Shown here one piece after another: positions 43,645 to 52,408 of a stretch of 52,826 bases of DNA. The position numbers and the translations under genes were made by a program. The stretch spans positions 1-52,826 of the forward strand of contig NZ_SPKJ01000021.1 in NCBI RefSeq assembly GCF_009866965.1, read 5' to 3'. Position 1 is the stretch's first letter, and each line of letters opens with the position of its first letter. The notes under the pieces were generated by a model. The model was not told the DNA's origin. It was given only the letters and a program-made list of their open reading frames with translations, and did not search any database. This DNA comes from Propylenella binzhouense. GTDB taxonomy: Bacteria; Pseudomonadota; Alphaproteobacteria; Rhizobiales; Afifellaceae.

Positions 43645-45119
43645 CCTTCCGTCAATGCGCGCAGAGCTTTACGGACTTCCTCCTGGTCCGAGAAGGGCAA
43701 TGTGAGGCTGCCGACGATTTGGCCGGTCTCGTGTCCCTTTCCCGCAACGAGGAGCACGTCGCCCGTCGTCAGGCCGGCCACGGCGGCGTTGATGGCGGCG
43801 CGGCGGTCGCCGATCTCCGCCGCCGCGGGAGCGCCCGTCAGGACGGCGTGCCGGATGAGCGCCGGATCCTCGGTGCGCGGATTGTCGTCCGTCACGATGA
43901 CGACGTCGGCGCTCCCGGCCGCCGCCTCGCCCATCAGCGGCCGCTTCCCCGGGTCGCGGTCGCCGCCCGCCCCGAAGACCACGACCAGCCGGTTCTCGGT
44001 GTGGGGGCGGAGCGCCTGCAGGGCGTTGGTGAGCGCATCGGGCGTGTGGGCGTAGTCGACGAAGATGCGCGCCCCGCTCGGATGCATGCCGACGAGTTCG
44101 AGGCGGCCGCTCGCGCCCTCGAGGTCCTCGAGCGCGGCGAGCGCGGCGTCGGTGGCGACGCCGGTCGCGATGGCAAGCCCCGCCGCCACCAGCGCGTTCG
44201 AAACCTGGAAGCGGCCGACGAGCGGCAGCTTCACCTCCCTGACGCGCTCTCCGGCCGCCACCTTCAGCCGCGCGCCGTCCGGCAGCCGCTCGATCGCTGC
44301 GAGCCTCAGCGCGTCGCCGGCCTCGCCCACGCCCAGGAACCGGAGCCCCCTCCGCTCGGCGACGGCGCGGACGCGCGCCGATTCCGGTTCGTCGGCATCC
44401 GCCACGACGGCGGCGCCGTCGGGAAGGAGCGTATCGAACAGGCGGAGCTTGGCCGCGAAATAGTCTTCGAGTGTCGCGTGATAGTCGAGATGGTCGCGCG
44501 AGAGGTTGGTGAAGCCGCCCGCCGCGAAGCGAACCCCGTCGAGCCGGCGCTGCTCCAGCCCGTGGCTCGACGCCTCGAGCGCGAGATGCGTGACCCCCTC
44601 TCCGGCGAGCCCGGCGAGCGTCGCCTGCAGCGATACCGGGTCGGGCGTGGTCAGGCTGCCGCTCACCTTGCCGCCGGGCGCGACGAGGCCGATCGTGCCG
44701 AGGCTTGCCGCCTGCCGGCCGGCATGCTCCCAGATCTGGCGGAGGAAGACGGTGACAGAGGTCTTGCCGTTCGTGCCGGTGACGGCGACGACCGTCTCCG
44801 GCTGGCGCCCGTAGAAGCGGGCGGCCGCGAGCGCGAGCGCCCGCCGGACGTCGGAGACGCGGACGACCGGGACGGCGATTTCGCCCGCGAGCGCCTGCTC
44901 CGCCCCGATCATCACCGCCGCGGCGCCGCGCGCCAGAGCCTGCGGCACGAAGCGCGCGCCGTCGGTCCGGGTGCCGGGAATTGCGACGAAGAGCGCGCCG
45001 GGTCCGACCGTGCGGCTGTCGGCCGTGATCGCGGCGATCGAGATTTCCGCGGCGTCGCCCGCGACCGAGCCCGCCGGAACGAGATCCCCGAGCGGCAGCC
45101 GCCGCGACCCGCCCTGCAC
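43641..45119 (-). CDS. murE: UDP-MurNAc-tripeptide synthetase MurE
   Basis: A 492-residue Mur ligase that adds the third residue, meso-diaminopimelate in this lineage. It has [17 protein letters not shown], the ATP loop [47 protein letters not shown] and [18 protein letters not shown]. The motif [10 protein letters not shown] includes the DNPR signature for meso-DAP specificity. The GTG start at 45119 lies 9 bp after the ftsI stop. Confidence 0.96.
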   Translation of the reverse strand: MQGGSRRLPLGDLVPAGSVAGDAAEISIAAITADSRTVGPGALFVAIPGTRTDGARFVPQALARGAAAVMIGAEQALAGEIAVPVVRVSDVRRALALAAARFYGRQPETVVAVTGTNGKTSVTVFLRQIWEHAGRQAASLGTIGLVAPGGKVSGSLTTPDPVSLQATLAGLAGEGVTHLALEASSHGLEQRRLDGVRFAAGGFTNLSRDHLDYHATLEDYFAAKLRLFDTLLPDGAAVVADADEPESARVRAVAERRGLRFLGVGEAGDALRLAAIERLPDGARLKVAAGERVREVKLPLVGRFQVSNALVAAGLAIATGVATDAALAALEDLEGASGRLELVGMHPSGARIFVDYAHTPDALTNALQALRPHTENRLVVVFGAGGDRDPGKRPLMGEAAAGSADVVIVTDDNPRTEDPALIRHAVLTGAPAAAEIGDRRAAINAAVAGLTTGDVLLVAGKGHETGQIVGSLTLPFSDQEEVRKALRALTEG

Positions 45120-45128
45120 GCGCCGATC

Positions 45129-46856
45129 CTACCTGGCGAAGGCCAGCGCCATCGCCGGCTCCTCCTCCGGGTCGACGAGCAGCGGCTCGACCCCGAGCAT
45201 CGGAGCGATGCGGCGGATGATGCCGCTCACCATCGGGGCCGCGTTCAGGCCCGCGGTCGCGCCGATGCCCGGCTTCTCCGGTTCGGGCTCGTCGATCACG
45301 ACGAGGACGAGATATTTCGGCGCATCCATCGGGAAGCCGGCCAGGAAGGCGTTCCGGCGCTTGTCGTTCGAGTAGCGGCCGTTCACGACCTTCTCGGCCG
45401 TGCCGGTCTTGCCGCCGACGCGATAGCCGGCGACCGACGCGTTCCTGCCGGATCCCTTCAGCACGTTGAGCCGGAAGAGATGGCGCAGGTAGTCGCTGGT
45501 TTCCGGCTTCAGCACCCGCCGCGCGACCTTCATCGCCTCCTCCTCGCTCCGCGGCAGGAAGGTCGGCGGGATGTAGACGCCGCCATTGATGAGGGAGACG
45601 CCGGCGGCGGCGGTCTGCAGCGGCGAGACCGATATGCCGTGGCCGAACGCCATCGTGACCGACGAGATCTTGCTCCAGGGCAGCTTCGGCACGATCGGCG
45701 CGCCGCTCTCGGGCAGCTCCGTCCGGAGTTCGCTCAGGAAGCCGAACCGCTCGAAATAATCGTGCTGCAGGTCGGTGCCCGCCTTCAGCACCATGCGGCC
45801 GGTGCCGATGTTCGAGGAATAGATGAAGACCTCCGGAACCGAGAGCCAGCGGTGCTTGCCGTGGAAGTCGTGGATGCGGAAGCCGGCGATCGCGAGCGGG
45901 CTGGTGGCGTCGAAGGTATCGTGGATGGTGGCCGCGCCGGAATCGAGGGCGAGCGCCGTCGTGAAGCCCTTGAAGGTCGAGCCCATCTCGAAGACGCCGA
46001 CGGTCGCGCGGTTCATCCGGTCCTTGTCGAGCACCTCCGAGCGGTCGTTCGAATCGTAGTCCGGCACCGAGCTCATGCCGACCACCTCGCCGGTCCGCAC
46101 GTTCATGACGATGCCGACGGCCGCCTTGGCATGATACTTCGCCATCGCATCGACGAGTTCCGTCCGGATCGCGTGCTGGACGCGCAGGTCGACGGAGAGC
46201 CGGAACGGCTCGAGACCGCGTTCGGAGGCGAAGCCTGCGGCCTGGAGGTCCTTGAGGAACGACGTGTCGATATAGCGCTCGATCCCCGCAATGCCCTGGT
46301 TGTCGACATTGACGGCGCCGAGAATGTGTCCGGCGGTGGCGCCGCCGGGATAGAAGCGCTTGTTCTCGACCCGGAAGCCGATGCCGGGAATACCGAGCTG
46401 GTGGATCGCCTGCTGCTGGCGCGGCGTCACCTCGCGCTTGAGGTAGAGAAACGCCGAGCGCGTCGAGAGCTGGCGGCGCAGGCGGTCGCGGTCGAGATCC
46501 GGGAACACGCTCGCAAGCTTCTCGGTCGCCTCGTCCGGATCCACGATGCGGCGCGGCTCGGCATAGAGCGAGGCGGTCTTGATGTCGGTCGCGAGGATCT
46601 CGCCGTTCCGGTCCACGATGTCGGGCCGCGACATCGCCGCGCTCTGCACGAAGGAGCCGGTGCCGTCCTGCCAGTCCGCCGAGGCGACGCCGAGAACCGT
46701 CATGCGGGCGGCGAGCGCGCCGTAGAGCAGGGTGAAGCCGGCAATGATGAGCAGCACGCGCGCCCGGCTCTGGCGCTCGCCATTCGTGTGCCGCGCCGCG
46801 GAACCGAGGGCCGTCCGGGCGTGGCGCCAGGCTGCTGCAGGCGGCTGGATCGTCAC
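45129..46856 (-). CDS. ftsI: Septal transpeptidase FtsI (PBP3)
   Basis: A 575-residue class B penicillin-binding protein that crosslinks septal peptidoglycan. A cytosolic N-terminus and one membrane helix (about 33-52) precede the pedestal domain and the transpeptidase domain. Active-site motifs are S293-T-F-K296, S347-S-N349 and KTGT in VGGKTGTAEK. The GTG start at 46856 is fixed by GTGA overlap with ftsL; open frame upstream lies in ftsL. Confidence 0.95.
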   Translation of the reverse strand: MTIQPPAAAWRHARTALGSAARHTNGERQSRARVLLIIAGFTLLYGALAARMTVLGVASADWQDGTGSFVQSAAMSRPDIVDRNGEILATDIKTASLYAEPRRIVDPDEATEKLASVFPDLDRDRLRRQLSTRSAFLYLKREVTPRQQQAIHQLGIPGIGFRVENKRFYPGGATAGHILGAVNVDNQGIAGIERYIDTSFLKDLQAAGFASERGLEPFRLSVDLRVQHAIRTELVDAMAKYHAKAAVGIVMNVRTGEVVGMSSVPDYDSNDRSEVLDKDRMNRATVGVFEMGSTFKGFTTALALDSGAATIHDTFDATSPLAIAGFRIHDFHGKHRWLSVPEVFIYSSNIGTGRMVLKAGTDLQHDYFERFGFLSELRTELPESGAPIVPKLPWSKISSVTMAFGHGISVSPLQTAAAGVSLINGGVYIPPTFLPRSEEEAMKVARRVLKPETSDYLRHLFRLNVLKGSGRNASVAGYRVGGKTGTAEKVVNGRYSNDKRRNAFLAGFPMDAPKYLVLVVIDEPEPEKPGIGATAGLNAAPMVSGIIRRIAPMLGVEPLLVDPEEEPAMALAFAR

Positions 46857-47254
46857 TGGAGCGAATCCTTCGGCTTGTCGAACAGGGCGGAGAGCGCCTC
46901 CTTGTCGGTCATCGTCGCGCCCTCGAGCAGCGAGGCGAGCGCGTCCTTGTCCTCCGTCTTCGGCCCGGCCGGGCGGAACGGCAGGTCGGCGATCCTCACG
47001 AGCTGCTTCGGATCGAGCGGCTTCAGCCCGAGCTGCTCGCCGTGGCGCTGGACGAGCTCCTGGATGCGGTTCGGCTGGATCAGGTAGCTCCATTCCGCCT
47101 TCAGGAGCGAAAGCGTCTCCCGCTCCGAATCGAGCTGGCGCTCGAGCTCCGCGGTGCGCTCGGCGACCGCCTCGGCGCGATACTTCACCTGGAAGACGAA
47201 GACCGCGGCGGAGACGGCTGCGGCGACGGACAGGACCTGCACTATGCGGATCAT
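46853..47254 (-). CDS. ftsL: FtsL-like cell division protein
   Basis: A 133-residue bitopic protein. One membrane helix (about 4-22) is followed by a leucine-zipper-like coiled coil (about 28-60, with [21 protein letters not shown]) and [15 protein letters not shown], the usual alphaproteobacterial FtsL pattern. The C-terminal ~40 residues are charged. It overlaps rsmH and ftsI by 4 bp each. FtsL normally recruits FtsW-FtsI in a complex with FtsB and FtsQ, which are not in the window. Confidence 0.88.
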   Translation of the reverse strand: MIRIVQVLSVAAAVSAAVFVFQVKYRAEAVAERTAELERQLDSERETLSLLKAEWSYLIQPNRIQELVQRHGEQLGLKPLDPKQLVRIADLPFRPAGPKTEDKDALASLLEGATMTDKEALSALFDKPKDSLQ

Positions 47255-48279
47255 CGATAGGCCTCCGGGCCCGGGATGGTGAGAAGCGGCACGCCGATCG
47301 CCGCCATGTCGAGGGCATGGGCCGGGGCGCCGGTCCGGATCGCGGCGCGCAGGCGGGCGGAGCGCGCGCGCGGATTGCGTTCGGTCTCCTCGGCGGAGGG
47401 CTCGACTGGCTTCCGGTTGAGGAGCTCGAAGCTCGGCTCCGGCCCCGCCGCGATCGGCGCATGCCGCGAGCCCTGCCCGGATCGGCTCCGGGATTGAAGG
47501 AAGCGCTTCACGATTCTGTCCTCGAGGGAATGGAACGTCACGACGGCCAGCCGTCCGCCCGGCTTCAGGACCGATTCCGCGGCGCCGAGGCCCTCCGCGA
47601 GCTCCTCGAGCTCGCGGTTGACGAAGATGCGGAGGCCCTGGAAGGTCCGGGTGGCGGGGTGGATCCGCTGCGGCCCCGGGCGGCCCACCGCGCGTTCGAC
47701 GATCTCGGCGAGCTGCCGCGTGGTCTCGATCGGCCGCTCGCTCCGCGCCGCCTCGACGGCGCGCGCCACGCGCCCGGCATGGCGCTCCTCGCCCAGCGCG
47801 CCGAAGATGACGGCAAGATCGCGGACCGCAGCGCGGTTCACAATCGCGGCCGCATCGGGCCCCTCGGCCCCCATCCGCATGTCGAGCGGACCGTCTTTCC
47901 TGAACGAGAACCCGCGCTCTGCTTCGTCGAGCTGCATGGAAGAGACACCGATGTCGAGAACGACGCCGTCGACGGGCGCAAAGTCCTGCGCCGCGACGTG
48001 GGCTTCCAGGTCCGAAAAGCGTCCCTCCACTAGAATCAGCCTGTTACGGAATTTTTCTACTATGGCCTGCCCGTCCGCAACGGCCTTTGGATCGCGATCG
48101 ATGGCGAGCACGGTTCCGCCGGCCTCGAGGATCGCGCGGCTGTAGCCGCCGGCGCCGAACGTGCCGTCGACGTAGCGCCCGCCGGGAACGACCGCGAGCG
48201 CCGCCAGCACCTCCGCAAGGAGTACCGGCAGATGGCGGGCCGGTCCGCCAGCGCCCTCGTCAGAGGGGCGGCCCGCCAT
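47251..48279 (-). CDS. rsmH: 16S rRNA (cytosine-1402-N4) methyltransferase RsmH
   Basis: A 342-residue SAM-dependent methyltransferase. It starts [13 protein letters not shown], with the SAM loop [16 protein letters not shown], then [40 protein letters not shown] split across the middle, and [15 protein letters not shown]. It uses ATG 48279, sharing a base with the mraZ stop; GTG 48282 would give a GTGA overlap and one extra residue. Confidence 0.96.
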   Translation of the reverse strand: MAGRPSDEGAGGPARHLPVLLAEVLAALAVVPGGRYVDGTFGAGGYSRAILEAGGTVLAIDRDPKAVADGQAIVEKFRNRLILVEGRFSDLEAHVAAQDFAPVDGVVLDIGVSSMQLDEAERGFSFRKDGPLDMRMGAEGPDAAAIVNRAAVRDLAVIFGALGEERHAGRVARAVEAARSERPIETTRQLAEIVERAVGRPGPQRIHPATRTFQGLRIFVNRELEELAEGLGAAESVLKPGGRLAVVTFHSLEDRIVKRFLQSRSRSGQGSRHAPIAAGPEPSFELLNRKPVEPSAEETERNPRARSARLRAAIRTGAPAHALDMAAIGVPLLTIPGPEAYR

Positions 48280-48758
48280 CACGCCTGGTCTCCCGCGGCC
48301 GAGCGCCCCGGATTGTTGCGCCCGAGCCCGCGCGTCACGGAACGCAGATGCGTCCGCGCCTCCTTCTGCCGCTCCTCGAAGCGCTCCGGCGACCAGATCT
48401 GGAACTTGAAGCCCTGCCCGACGAACACGACCGTGTCCGTGATGCCGGCATAGGTCCTGAACTCCTCCGGCAGCACGATGCGGCCGTCCTGGTCGATCTT
48501 CAGGACCCTGCTGTCGCCGTAGAAGGCCGTCGAGAGGATCTCGTGCTCCTCGGAGAAGGTCTCGAACACGGCGAGGCGGCTCGCGATCGCCTCCTGCAGC
48601 CGGCTCCCGCCGCCGTCGATCGCCGGCTGGTCGAGCGCCGGATAGCAGTAGAGGCCGTCCTGCCCTTCCCGGGCGAGAAGCGAACGGAAGGGCGCCGGAA
48701 CCGAGACCCGACCCTTCTGGTCGAGCCGGTTCGTATAGGTCGCCACAAAGCCGTCCAT
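48279..48758 (-). CDS. mraZ: Transcriptional regulator MraZ
   Basis: A 159-residue protein with two MraZ/AbrB-like units, around [14 protein letters not shown] (residues 12-25) and [13 protein letters not shown] in the second half. MraZ forms a ring that binds direct repeats in the dcw leader and represses the cluster. It is first in the dcw run. ATG 48758 has GGGGA just upstream. The predicted operator lies 100-160 bp upstream. Confidence 0.95.
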   Translation of the reverse strand: MDGFVATYTNRLDQKGRVSVPAPFRSLLAREGQDGLYCYPALDQPAIDGGGSRLQEAIASRLAVFETFSEEHEILSTAFYGDSRVLKIDQDGRIVLPEEFRTYAGITDTVVFVGQGFKFQIWSPERFEERQKEARTHLRSVTRGLGRNNPGRSAAGDQA

Positions 48759-48861
48759 TCCCCATCGAACCCCACTCCGTCCGGGCCCCGCGTCACGACG
48801 CGCGTCCGGGCAGCCCCATCACCCGCGGTTCCCGGGCCACGGCCGCAGCCAGGGTGGCGCA

Positions 48862-48920
48862 TGGGATCCCACTTATGGGACTACATGGAGGTACCATGGG
48901 ATTGTATGGGCGTCAATGGA
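48862..48920. promoter_or_regulatory. Array of MraZ-box-like TGG(G/A)N repeats
   Basis: On the plus strand TGGGA, TGGAG, TGGGA, TGGGC and TGGAA start at 48876, 48886, 48897, 48907 and 48917, a spacing of 10-11 bp. A further TGGGA starts at 48862. E. coli MraZ binds TGGGN repeats spaced by 10 bp. Here the TGGGN strand is antisense to mraZ, so the mraZ-sense strand reads NCCCA. The array overlaps the best promoter match and lies between mraZ and the divergent amidase gene. Confidence 0.75.
48888..48916 (-). promoter_or_regulatory. Candidate dcw promoter overlapping the MraZ boxes
   Basis: TTGACG (complement of 48911-48916), 17-nt spacer, TACCTC (complement of 48888-48893). The -10 match is weak. 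TACAAT (complement of 48901-48906 region) is a stronger -10 but has no -35 at the right distance. Overlap with the repeats would explain repression by MraZ. Confidence 0.4.
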
Positions 48921-49018
48921 ATCGCCCGTTTTCCGCCGCAATCGGAGCGCGCAGGAGCGGCTGAACTCGTGACCCAGCAACCTTTCACAAGCAGCGGAAA
49001 TGTCTTAAGAAACCACTC

Positions 49019-49801
49019 ATGATATCCGAGGTGCCGACCGAACCCGGCTGGATCGATCGCCTGGAACCGGCCGGCATCGCCGTCGGCCGTGCGCCGTCGC
49101 CGAACCATGGCGAGCGCCGGTGCGGCCCCACCGACATCCTGCTGATCCACTACACCGGCATGCCCGACGCCGATCAGGCGCTTGCGTGGCTGCGCAACCC
49201 GGAAAGCGGCGTCTCCTGCCATTTCTTCGTGTTCGAGGACGGCCGGGTGGTCCAGCTCGTTTCCGAGGAAAGGCGCGCCTGGCATGCCGGCCTCTCGCGC
49301 TGGGCGGGGGAGGCTGACGTCAATTCGCGGTCGATCGGCATCGAGCTCGCCAATCCCGGCCATCCCGCCGGCTCGCCGCCCTTTCCCGAGGCGCAGATCC
49401 GCTCCCTCGTCGCGCTCTGCCGCACCCTGGTGGGGCGCCATCCCATGCCCGCCCGGAAGGTGCTCGCGCATTCCGACGTGGCGCCCGGGCGCAAGCTCGA
49501 TCCGGGCGAAATCTTTCCCTGGGACCGGCTCGCCGCGGCGGGCATCGGCCACTGGTGCGCGCCTGCGCCGATCGGTCCGGGACCGTCCATCGGGCCTGCG
49601 GATCGCGGGCCGGACGTGGCGCGGCTCCAGGCGCTGCTGGCGCTCTACGGCTACGGGATCGCGGTGACCGGCGCCTTCGATCCGGCGACCGAGGCGGTGG
49701 TGGCGGCGTTCCAGCGCCACTTCCGCCCCGCCCGCGTCGACGGCGTCGCCGATCCGTCCACCCGCGCGACGCTCCGCCGCCTCCTCGCCGCGCTACCCTG
49801 A
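49019..49801 (+). CDS. N-acetylmuramoyl-L-alanine amidase with peptidoglycan-binding domain
   Basis: A 260-residue Amidase_2-fold enzyme that cleaves the MurNAc-L-Ala bond. Zinc ligands are H44 (LLIHYTG), H151 (LAHSDVAPGRKLDPG) and D161, with K159 in the same loop. NSRSIGIELANPGHP (102-116) supplies the usual Glu strand. Residues about 195-258 are a PG-binding_1 domain (DVARLQALLALYGY, then FDPATEAVVAAFQRHFRP). No signal peptide is visible, so it may act on cytoplasmic turnover products like AmpD, although the binding domain suggests a wall-facing role. It is divergent from mraZ. It overlaps the next convergent gene by 9 bp. Confidence 0.92.
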   Translation: MISEVPTEPGWIDRLEPAGIAVGRAPSPNHGERRCGPTDILLIHYTGMPDADQALAWLRNPESGVSCHFFVFEDGRVVQLVSEERRAWHAGLSRWAGEADVNSRSIGIELANPGHPAGSPPFPEAQIRSLVALCRTLVGRHPMPARKVLAHSDVAPGRKLDPGEIFPWDRLAAAGIGHWCAPAPIGPGPSIGPADRGPDVARLQALLALYGYGIAVTGAFDPATEAVVAAFQRHFRPARVDGVADPSTRATLRRLLAALP

Positions 49802-50065
49802 TTCGGCGGCCGGGCTTGCGCCGCCGGCCGGCCCCGGTCCGAACTCGTTTTCATCGGGCGGCGGCGCGAGCATCTCGGCGAGCCGGGCGACCCGGCCCGT
49901 CGGCGGCGGCCGGCCTTCGTTCGCCAGCGCCTCGTCGCAATCGACCCAGCCGCGCGCCATGGCGAGCTCCTCGGCATTCGCGCCCATGCGGAGGATGTCG
50001 GCGATCAGGATGTCGTCGACCGGGCCGAGCACGGCCACGATCTCGTCGCGCGTCAATGACGCCAT
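49793..50065 (-). CDS. Conserved small rhizobial hypothetical protein
   Basis: A 90-residue protein. The helical N-terminal part, TRDEIVAVLGPVDDILIADI, continues with GANAEELAMARGWVDCDEAL and a Pro/Gly-rich tail. It resembles small uncharacterised rhizobial proteins with the same 'VLGPVDD...AEEL...WV..DEA' pattern. There is no membrane segment. ATG 50065 is fixed by a strong GGGGAGG Shine-Dalgarno; the longer open frame lacks similarity. An EcfG-type promoter lies 35 nt upstream, so stress induction is predicted. Confidence 0.82.
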   Translation of the reverse strand: MASLTRDEIVAVLGPVDDILIADILRMGANAEELAMARGWVDCDEALANEGRPPPTGRVARLAEMLAPPPDENEFGPGPAGGASPAAESG

Positions 50066-50099
50066 AACGACCTCCCCAATTGTCCGCGAATGCAGCCGG

Positions 50100-50124
50100 A
50101 ACGCGTCGCTCGCCCGCATGTTCC
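50100..50124 (-). promoter_or_regulatory. EcfG-type promoter of the 90-residue hypothetical
   Basis: Minus-strand GGAAC (complement of 50120-50124), 16-nt spacer, CGTT (complement of 50100-50103). A start near 50092 gives a ~27-nt leader containing GGGGAGG before the ATG at 50065. Confidence 0.8.
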
Positions 50125-50156
50125 GAAGCCAGCTTCCGTAGTGCCGAACCTCGAAA

Positions 50157-50525
50157 TCAGCGGAGCGGCTGCGCAAGCGTTCTCAAAGCCTGCGGCGTGA
50201 GTTCCCAGACCGCACCGTTGCTGATCTCTCTCGACGCCGGCACCCTGGCACTGCGCGGTCTTCCCGATCGGGTAACAGCGCGGCGACCGCCGAACTGCTG
50301 GACGAGATCGCCAATGAAGCCGCCGCAGGCCTGCTTCACGAACCCGCGTCTGCTCTGTGGCAAGGCTTGCAGCAAGGGGTCCAACTCCCATGCGGCCGCA
50401 GCGATCGCGGGCTGTCCGATCACTGACATCAGTGCGTAGCCGTAGCGGTGATACGGCTGGCCCAGCACTTCCGCAAATGGCTGGCCCTCGTCCGACTCAA
50501 AGAACGCCCGGTGGTTTGAATTCAT
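50157..50525 (-). CDS. Hypothetical protein preceded by a large inverted repeat
   Basis: A 122-residue protein I do not recognise. The N-terminal part is hydrophilic (NSNHRAFFESDEGQPFAEVL), followed by PYHRYGYALMSVIGQPAIAAAAWEL, a Gly-rich GGFIGDLVQQFGG region and a C-terminal AVWELTPQALRTLAQ. There is no signal peptide and no clear membrane helix. Translation is convincing: AAAGGAGGTG lies just upstream of ATG 50525, a near-perfect Shine-Dalgarno. A 17-bp inverted repeat sits directly upstream, suggesting control by a dimeric regulator. Confidence 0.7.
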   Translation of the reverse strand: MNSNHRAFFESDEGQPFAEVLGQPYHRYGYALMSVIGQPAIAAAAWELDPLLQALPQSRRGFVKQACGGFIGDLVQQFGGRRAVTRSGRPRSARVPASREISNGAVWELTPQALRTLAQPLR

Positions 50526-50536
50526 CGCCACCTCCT

Positions 50537-50575
50537 TTGCTCAGTAAGGTTACCGGGCGTAACGTTACTGAGCAA
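50537..50575. repeat. 17-bp near-perfect inverted repeat upstream of hypothetical gene
   Basis: Arms 50537-50553 (TTGCTCAGTAAGGTTAC) and 50559-50575 match in 16 of 17 positions around a 5-nt CGGGC loop. The right arm contains the self-palindrome GTAACGTTAC. It abuts the Shine-Dalgarno of the 122-residue gene and lies 47 bp downstream of the rnpB 3' end. No U-run follows, so an operator is likelier than a terminator. Confidence 0.85.
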
Positions 50576-50621
50576 GCCCCAACCGTGGCGTCGGAGACCT
50601 GCGGGAAGACCTCGGGGAAGA

Positions 50622-51049
50622 GTGCCAGCCGGCCTGTAAGCCGGGTTCTGTAAGGCCGCGGGCCGGAGCCCGCGACGCGACGGCCATTCATCTGGAGCGC
50701 CCGTCGCCGGACGCTTCGCGCGACCGACCCGGACGGCTGGCTCGGAAGCAGCCTGGGCAGAAGCCCGCGCCGTCCCTTCTTGGTCTTGCTCCCGGTGGGG
50801 TTTACCGTGCCGTCCCCGTTGCCGGCGACGCGGTGGGCTCTTACCCCACCCTTTCACCCTTACCCCGCCGGCCGAGCGGCGCATCCGCTGGTGTGCCGAT
50901 CGGCAGGCGGGGCGGTTTGCTTTCTGTGGCACTTTCCCTGGGGTCGCCCCCGCCGGGCGTTACCCGGCACCGTTCTTCCATGGAGCCCGGACTTTCCTCC
51001 CCGCCCTCCTTGCGGAGATCTGGCGAGGCGGCCGTCCGGCCGGCTGGCG
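50622..51049 (-). ncRNA. rnpB: RNase P RNA (bacterial class A)
   Basis: The catalytic RNA of RNase P, which matures tRNA 5' ends, read on the minus strand. The P1 helix is GCCAGCCGGCC (complement of 51038-51048) paired with GGCCGGCTGGC (complement of 50624-50634). The conserved P4-side sequence GGAGGAAAGTCCGGGCTCC is the complement of 50982-51000. The 3' conserved part ACAGAACCCGGCTTA is the complement of 50637-50651, and AGAGCCCACC also appears. About 430 nt is a normal length. The promoter would lie at the end of the MFS gene, 30 bp upstream, or the RNA is processed from a longer transcript. Confidence 0.95.
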
Positions 51050-51079
51050 GGCCTCAGGTGGCATTGTGCCGGCGGAACG

Positions 51080-52330
51080 TCAAGCCGAGGCCGGCGCGCC
51101 GAGGGCCGGCACATGGTCGTCCCGCCCGGCCGCCCAGCCCGACATCGCCGCCAGCACGGCGATTGCGGCGAGGAACGGCCCGATCGCCGACCATCCGCCG
51201 AACCAGTCGTGGATGAGGCCGACGGCGAGCGGGCCGCCCGCCGCGATCGTGTAGCCGACGCTCTGCGCCATGCCGGAAAGCTCCGCGGCCGTCGCCGCAT
51301 CGCGCGAGCGCAGCACGATGAGCGTGAGCGCGAGCGCCATGCTGCCGCCCTGGCCGAGCCCGAGCAGGATTGCGGCGGGAACGACCGCCGAAGTCTCCCC
51401 GTAGACGCAGCCGAGCAGCCCCAGGAGGGTTGCGGCGGAGACCGCCACGGCGACCGGGCCCTGCCGCTTGAGCCTCGTCGCCACCAGCGGCGAGACGAGC
51501 GCGCCCGCCACCTGCACCAGGATCGAGCCGGACACGATCAGGCCGGCATCGACGGCGTCGAACCCGCGGGCGCGGAGGATCGGCGCGAGCCAGCCGAACA
51601 CGACGTAGCTCAGCGCGGATTGGAGCCCCATGAAGAGCGTCACGTGCCAGGCGAGCGCGCTCCGCCACAGCAGCCCGGCCGGCCGGCGCGCGCTTGCCGG
51701 CCGGTTCCGGCTGCGCAGGAGGATGGCCGCCCAGACGAGCGCGGTCGCTCCCGCCGGAACGGCCCAGAAGGCGAGCGCGCGATGCCATCCGCCCATCCCC
51801 TCCGCGAGCGGAACCGCCGCGCCGGCGCCGATCGAGGCTCCGGCGCAGAGCGCCATCGTGTAGGCCGCCATCATCGGCCCCGTCCAGCGCGGGAAGTCGC
51901 GCCGCACCAGCGCGGGAAGGAGGACCCCCATCACGCCGAGCGCCGCGCCGCAGGCGATCGTTCCGACGATCAGCGCCGGGTAGGCGGCGAGCAGGCGCAC
52001 GAGCGAGCCGGCCGCGATCAGCGCGAGGGCCGCGACGATCGCCGCCTCCGTTCCTGTGCGCCCCGCAATGCGCGGCGCGGCGAGCCCGAAGACGCCGAGA
52101 CAGAGCACCGGGATCGTGGTCAGCACGCTCGCGCCGGCGGCGGAGATGCCGGTGTCGCGGATGATCTCCGGCAGCACCGGCCCGAGCGTCGTAAGGGCCG
52201 GGCGAAGGTTGAGCGCGGCGACGAGGAGCGCTGCCGCGAAGAGGATCAGACGCGCAGGCCGGTTCGTCTCCTGCGGGTCGCTGCTGGGCGGTCGGCGCGG
52301 CTCTGGGCCGGCCTTGCTGGTGGGAGGCAT
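51080..52330 (-). CDS. MFS transporter, CynX/NimT-like
   Basis: A 416-residue major facilitator protein with twelve predicted helices. The first helix is followed by LNLRPALTTLGPVLPEI, the signature opening of the CynX/NimT (cyanate/nitroimidazole-type) subfamily, and SYVVFGWLAPILRARGFDAV at the start of the second half is also typical. Substrate is unknown. Start choice is uncertain: ATG 52330 gives a short cytosolic tail, ATG 52375 adds 15 Pro-rich residues. It is upstream of rnpB on the same strand. Confidence 0.88.
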   Translation of the reverse strand: MPPTSKAGPEPRRPPSSDPQETNRPARLILFAAALLVAALNLRPALTTLGPVLPEIIRDTGISAAGASVLTTIPVLCLGVFGLAAPRIAGRTGTEAAIVAALALIAAGSLVRLLAAYPALIVGTIACGAALGVMGVLLPALVRRDFPRWTGPMMAAYTMALCAGASIGAGAAVPLAEGMGGWHRALAFWAVPAGATALVWAAILLRSRNRPASARRPAGLLWRSALAWHVTLFMGLQSALSYVVFGWLAPILRARGFDAVDAGLIVSGSILVQVAGALVSPLVATRLKRQGPVAVAVSAATLLGLLGCVYGETSAVVPAAILLGLGQGGSMALALTLIVLRSRDAATAAELSGMAQSVGYTIAAGGPLAVGLIHDWFGGWSAIGPFLAAIAVLAAMSGWAAGRDDHVPALGAPASA

Positions 52331-52408
52331 CGGAGAATCCGGACTGGGCGGCCCGCGCGCTTTAGCGGTGGCCATCCCGCCCGGCAATGCCTTCGGGCGC
52401 GCAACCTG

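Noticed and set aside
50497-51216. Several open frames between 50.5 and 51.2 kb
   Set aside because: They overlap RNase P RNA, whose conserved P1, P4 and 3' elements explain the sequence.
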